Source: Aquimonas sp002352135 (GTDB lineage Bacteria; Pseudomonadota; Gammaproteobacteria; Xanthomonadales; Xanthomonadaceae). From it: DNA of 6,171 nucleotides. The stretch lies in assembly GCA_035440755.1 (NCBI GenBank), contig DAORND010000133.1, positions 1-6,171 on the forward strand. The letters are read 5' to 3'. Shown piece after piece: positions 4,556 to 6,171 of the stretch (positions are counted from its first letter, which is position 1; every line of letters starts with the position of its first letter). The notes beneath the pieces were generated by a model. The model had not been told where the DNA came from. It worked only from the letters and a program-made list of their open reading frames with translations, and searched no databases. Position numbers and translations under genes: made by a program.

Positions 4556-6171
4556 ATGTTTACCGTGACCCGAAATTCAGCGCCAGGCAGTCACCTTGTC
4601 ACCGCAGCGCAGATACGACGCGCGCTGATCTCGGGAATGCGGCGTGTCGTCAATCGACGCGAGTGGTTGGATCGCATCAATGTGTTTCCCGTTCCAGACG
4701 GCGACACCGGCAGCAACTTGGCTTTTACCCTGAACACGGTTATCAGCGCGGGGCTCTGTCGACGATGTCACTCGGTGGGCGCGCTGATGCGTTCTGTCGC
4801 AGATGCTGCCGTCGATGGCGCGAGGGGGAATTCTGGGGCGATCCTTGCGCAGTTCTTCTCTGGAGTCAGTCAGGCCTTGGCTGGGGTAGACAGCGCGACT
4901 CCGCCGCTGCTGGCAAATGCGGCCAAAGTCGGTGCGACGGCCGCATGTGGTGCGCTATCTGAGCCTCGTGAAGGCACCATCATCAGTGTTATTCGTGCCT
5001 TTGCTGATGCGTGGGTGGCGTGTGCTGCATCGGTGGAAAACGTTCGGGTTGGCTTCGCGGAGGCACTCTCGCACGCGCGCCTGGCATTGGCCAGGACGCC
5101 CGACCAATTGCCGATATTGAAGCAGGCTGGCGTCGTTGATGCTGGCGCGCAAGGATTCATCGACCTGCTGGAAGGCATTGCTGAGTATGTTGACAGCGGT
5201 CGGCTGTCCGCGCCGATAACGCCGCATTCCGTGCCGGAGATCCCGTTTGCCGGGGAGCACCTGCACGACGATGTCGACGAGTTGCATCGCTGGTGCAGCG
5301 AATGTCTGATCAGTGGCGAGGGCTTGCCGCTGCAGCAGATTCGCGAGGCGCTGATGTCGGTTGGTGCGGTGAGCGTGGTTGTCGCGGGCGGGCAGGAGAA
5401 GGTCCGTGTGCATGCGCATGTGGCCGAGCCCGCGCGAATGTTCGAGCGGATGCGTGAATTTGGTCGGGTCAGTGCCATCAAAGCCGACGACATGCTGGCG
5501 CAGCAGACCGAAGCATCGCGCCAGCAGGCGGTCGCCGTGGTCACCGACAGTGGCGCGGACCTGCCGTGCGCTCTGCAGCAGGACTTGGCGATCCATGTGG
5601 TGCCGGTACGCGTTTCCTTCGGCGATGAGGACTTCCTCGACAAGGTTTCACTGAGCGCCGCCGAGTTTCACCGACGGTTGCGGGCGGGCGGGGCCTTCCC
5701 CAAGACCTCGCAACCTCCGGCAGGCGATTTTCGGCGTCAGTTCGAGATCAGCCTTTCGCACCATGACGAGCTCGTTTACGTCGGCTTGTCCCGCGCACTT
5801 TCCGGCACCCTGCAGGCGGCGGAATCCGCCGCCGGTCGCGTGGATCAAGAACGCGTTCGTGTGATCGACAGCGGGCATGCGTCCTGTGGTCAAGCCTTAT
5901 TGGTCGTGCTGGCGGCCGAGTTGGCGCGACGGGGCGCAGACAGCAAGGCGATTCGGGATGCAGTCGAGGCGGCGAGAGCGCAGGTTCAGACTTGGGCCAT
6001 TACCCGCGATGTCAGCTTTGCCGTGCGTGGCGGGCGTATTCCCGCCTGGGCAAAGCCATTGATAGCTGGCTTGGGACTGGTGCCAGTAGCCAAGGTCAAG
6101 CCATCGGGTCGCTTAGGCGTGGCTGGTGCGCTGTGGGGCGGAGCGCGATCCGCGCCTGCGCGGTTTGCGCG
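4556..6171 (+). CDS. DhaL-DegV fusion (FakA/FakB-like fatty acid kinase), 3' truncated by window
   Basis: A long open frame with no stop up to the window end (538 complete codons from ATG 4556). The N-terminal DhaL/DAK2-type kinase domain (about 15-205) shows the nucleotide/Mg2+ motif NVFPVPDGDTGSN (42-54), GARGNSGAILAQFF (with N92-S93-G94), EGTIISV and VVDAGAQGF (with D195). The middle region (about 230-320), with KVRVHAHVAEPARMFE and FGRVSAIKADDM, resembles the C-terminal part of FakA. From residue 326 a DegV/FakB-like lipid-binding domain follows: AVVTDSGADLP, FPKTSQPPAGDF (T384-S385-Q386-P387), SRALSGTLQAA, VIDSGHASCG and RGGRIP (from R491). In Firmicutes, FakA phosphorylates a fatty acid held by FakB, feeding acyl-phosphate into phospholipid synthesis; here the two appear fused in one cytoplasmic protein (function inferred). 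Start choice is uncertain: ATG 4505, with AGGA 11 nt upstream, is also in frame and adds 17 Arg/His-rich residues. ATG 4556 lacks a clear Shine-Dalgarno but gives the expected short lead-in. Confidence 0.88.
   Translation, partial: MFTVTRNSAPGSHLVTAAQIRRALISGMRRVVNRREWLDRINVFPVPDGDTGSNLAFTLNTVISAGLCRRCHSVGALMRSVADAAVDGARGNSGAILAQFFSGVSQALAGVDSATPPLLANAAKVGATAACGALSEPREGTIISVIRAFADAWVACAASVENVRVGFAEALSHARLALARTPDQLPILKQAGVVDAGAQGFIDLLEGIAEYVDSGRLSAPITPHSVPEIPFAGEHLHDDVDELHRWCSECLISGEGLPLQQIREALMSVGAVSVVVAGGQEKVRVHAHVAEPARMFERMREFGRVSAIKADDMLAQQTEASRQQAVAVVTDSGADLPCALQQDLAIHVVPVRVSFGDEDFLDKVSLSAAEFHRRLRAGGAFPKTSQPPAGDFRRQFEISLSHHDELVYVGLSRALSGTLQAAESAAGRVDQERVRVIDSGHASCGQALLVVLAAELARRGADSKAIRDAVEAARAQVQTWAITRDVSFAVRGGRIPAWAKPLIAGLGLVPVAKVKPSGRLGVAGALWGGARSAPARFA

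Noticed and set aside
4757..4771. CxxCH motif (CRRCH, residues 68-72) in the DhaL domain, resembling a c-type heme site
   Set aside because: The protein has no signal peptide and belongs to a cytoplasmic kinase family; heme c attachment needs export, so this is most likely chance.
4870..5643. Minus-strand open frame (257 codons) opposite the DhaL-DegV gene
   Set aside because: The product is Ser/Thr/Cys/Arg-rich low-complexity sequence typical of an antisense shadow, while the + frame carries DhaL and DegV motifs throughout.

Overview
The window looks like a chromosomal segment of a moderately GC-rich gammaproteobacterium. The best guess is the Xanthomonadales/Lysobacterales (Xanthomonadaceae or Rhodanobacteraceae-like). 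This rests on a DusA-type dihydrouridine synthase, a clear PhoP/PhoQ pair and a long DhaL-DegV fusion protein, all recognised from remembered family sequences rather than a search. No insertion sequences, phage genes, CRISPR arrays, tRNA or rRNA genes were seen.

Layout, left to right. (1) 1-459: the 3' end of dusA (tRNA-dihydrouridine synthase A), overlapping by 4 nt (ATGA) a complete gene at 456-1355 for a CtlX-like guanidine/ureido-modifying hydrolase. (2) A 127-bp gap, then a sensing and regulation block on the + strand: a small exported PepSY-like protein (1483-1851), a PhoP-like response regulator (1932-2612) and, 14 bp later, a PhoQ-like membrane histidine kinase (2627-4000). (3) Convergent to phoQ on the minus strand, a 97-residue predicted secreted protein (4051-4344) of unknown function. 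A regular set of three TTCACAG-type heptamers (4381-4415) lies just upstream of its start. (4) On the + strand from about 4556 to the window edge, a long open frame encoding an N-terminal DhaL/FakA-type kinase domain, a FakA-like middle domain and a C-terminal DegV/FakB-type fatty-acid-binding domain. It is cut off by the window end.

How the genes may work together. PhoQ would sense an envelope signal and phosphorylate PhoP. The PepSY protein immediately upstream is a plausible periplasmic modulator of the kinase, and the small secreted protein on the other side is a plausible target or accessory; both roles are inference. The DhaL-DegV fusion would carry out, in one chain, the fatty-acid kinase reaction done by separate FakA and FakB proteins in Firmicutes.

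No stretch over 300 bases lacks a gene. The largest gap (4345-4555) holds the heptamer cluster and some small potential hairpins. Nothing here is certainly a new system. The best candidates for a second look are the PepSY-PhoP-PhoQ-secreted-protein neighbourhood, the heptamer cluster and the kinase/binding-protein fusion.
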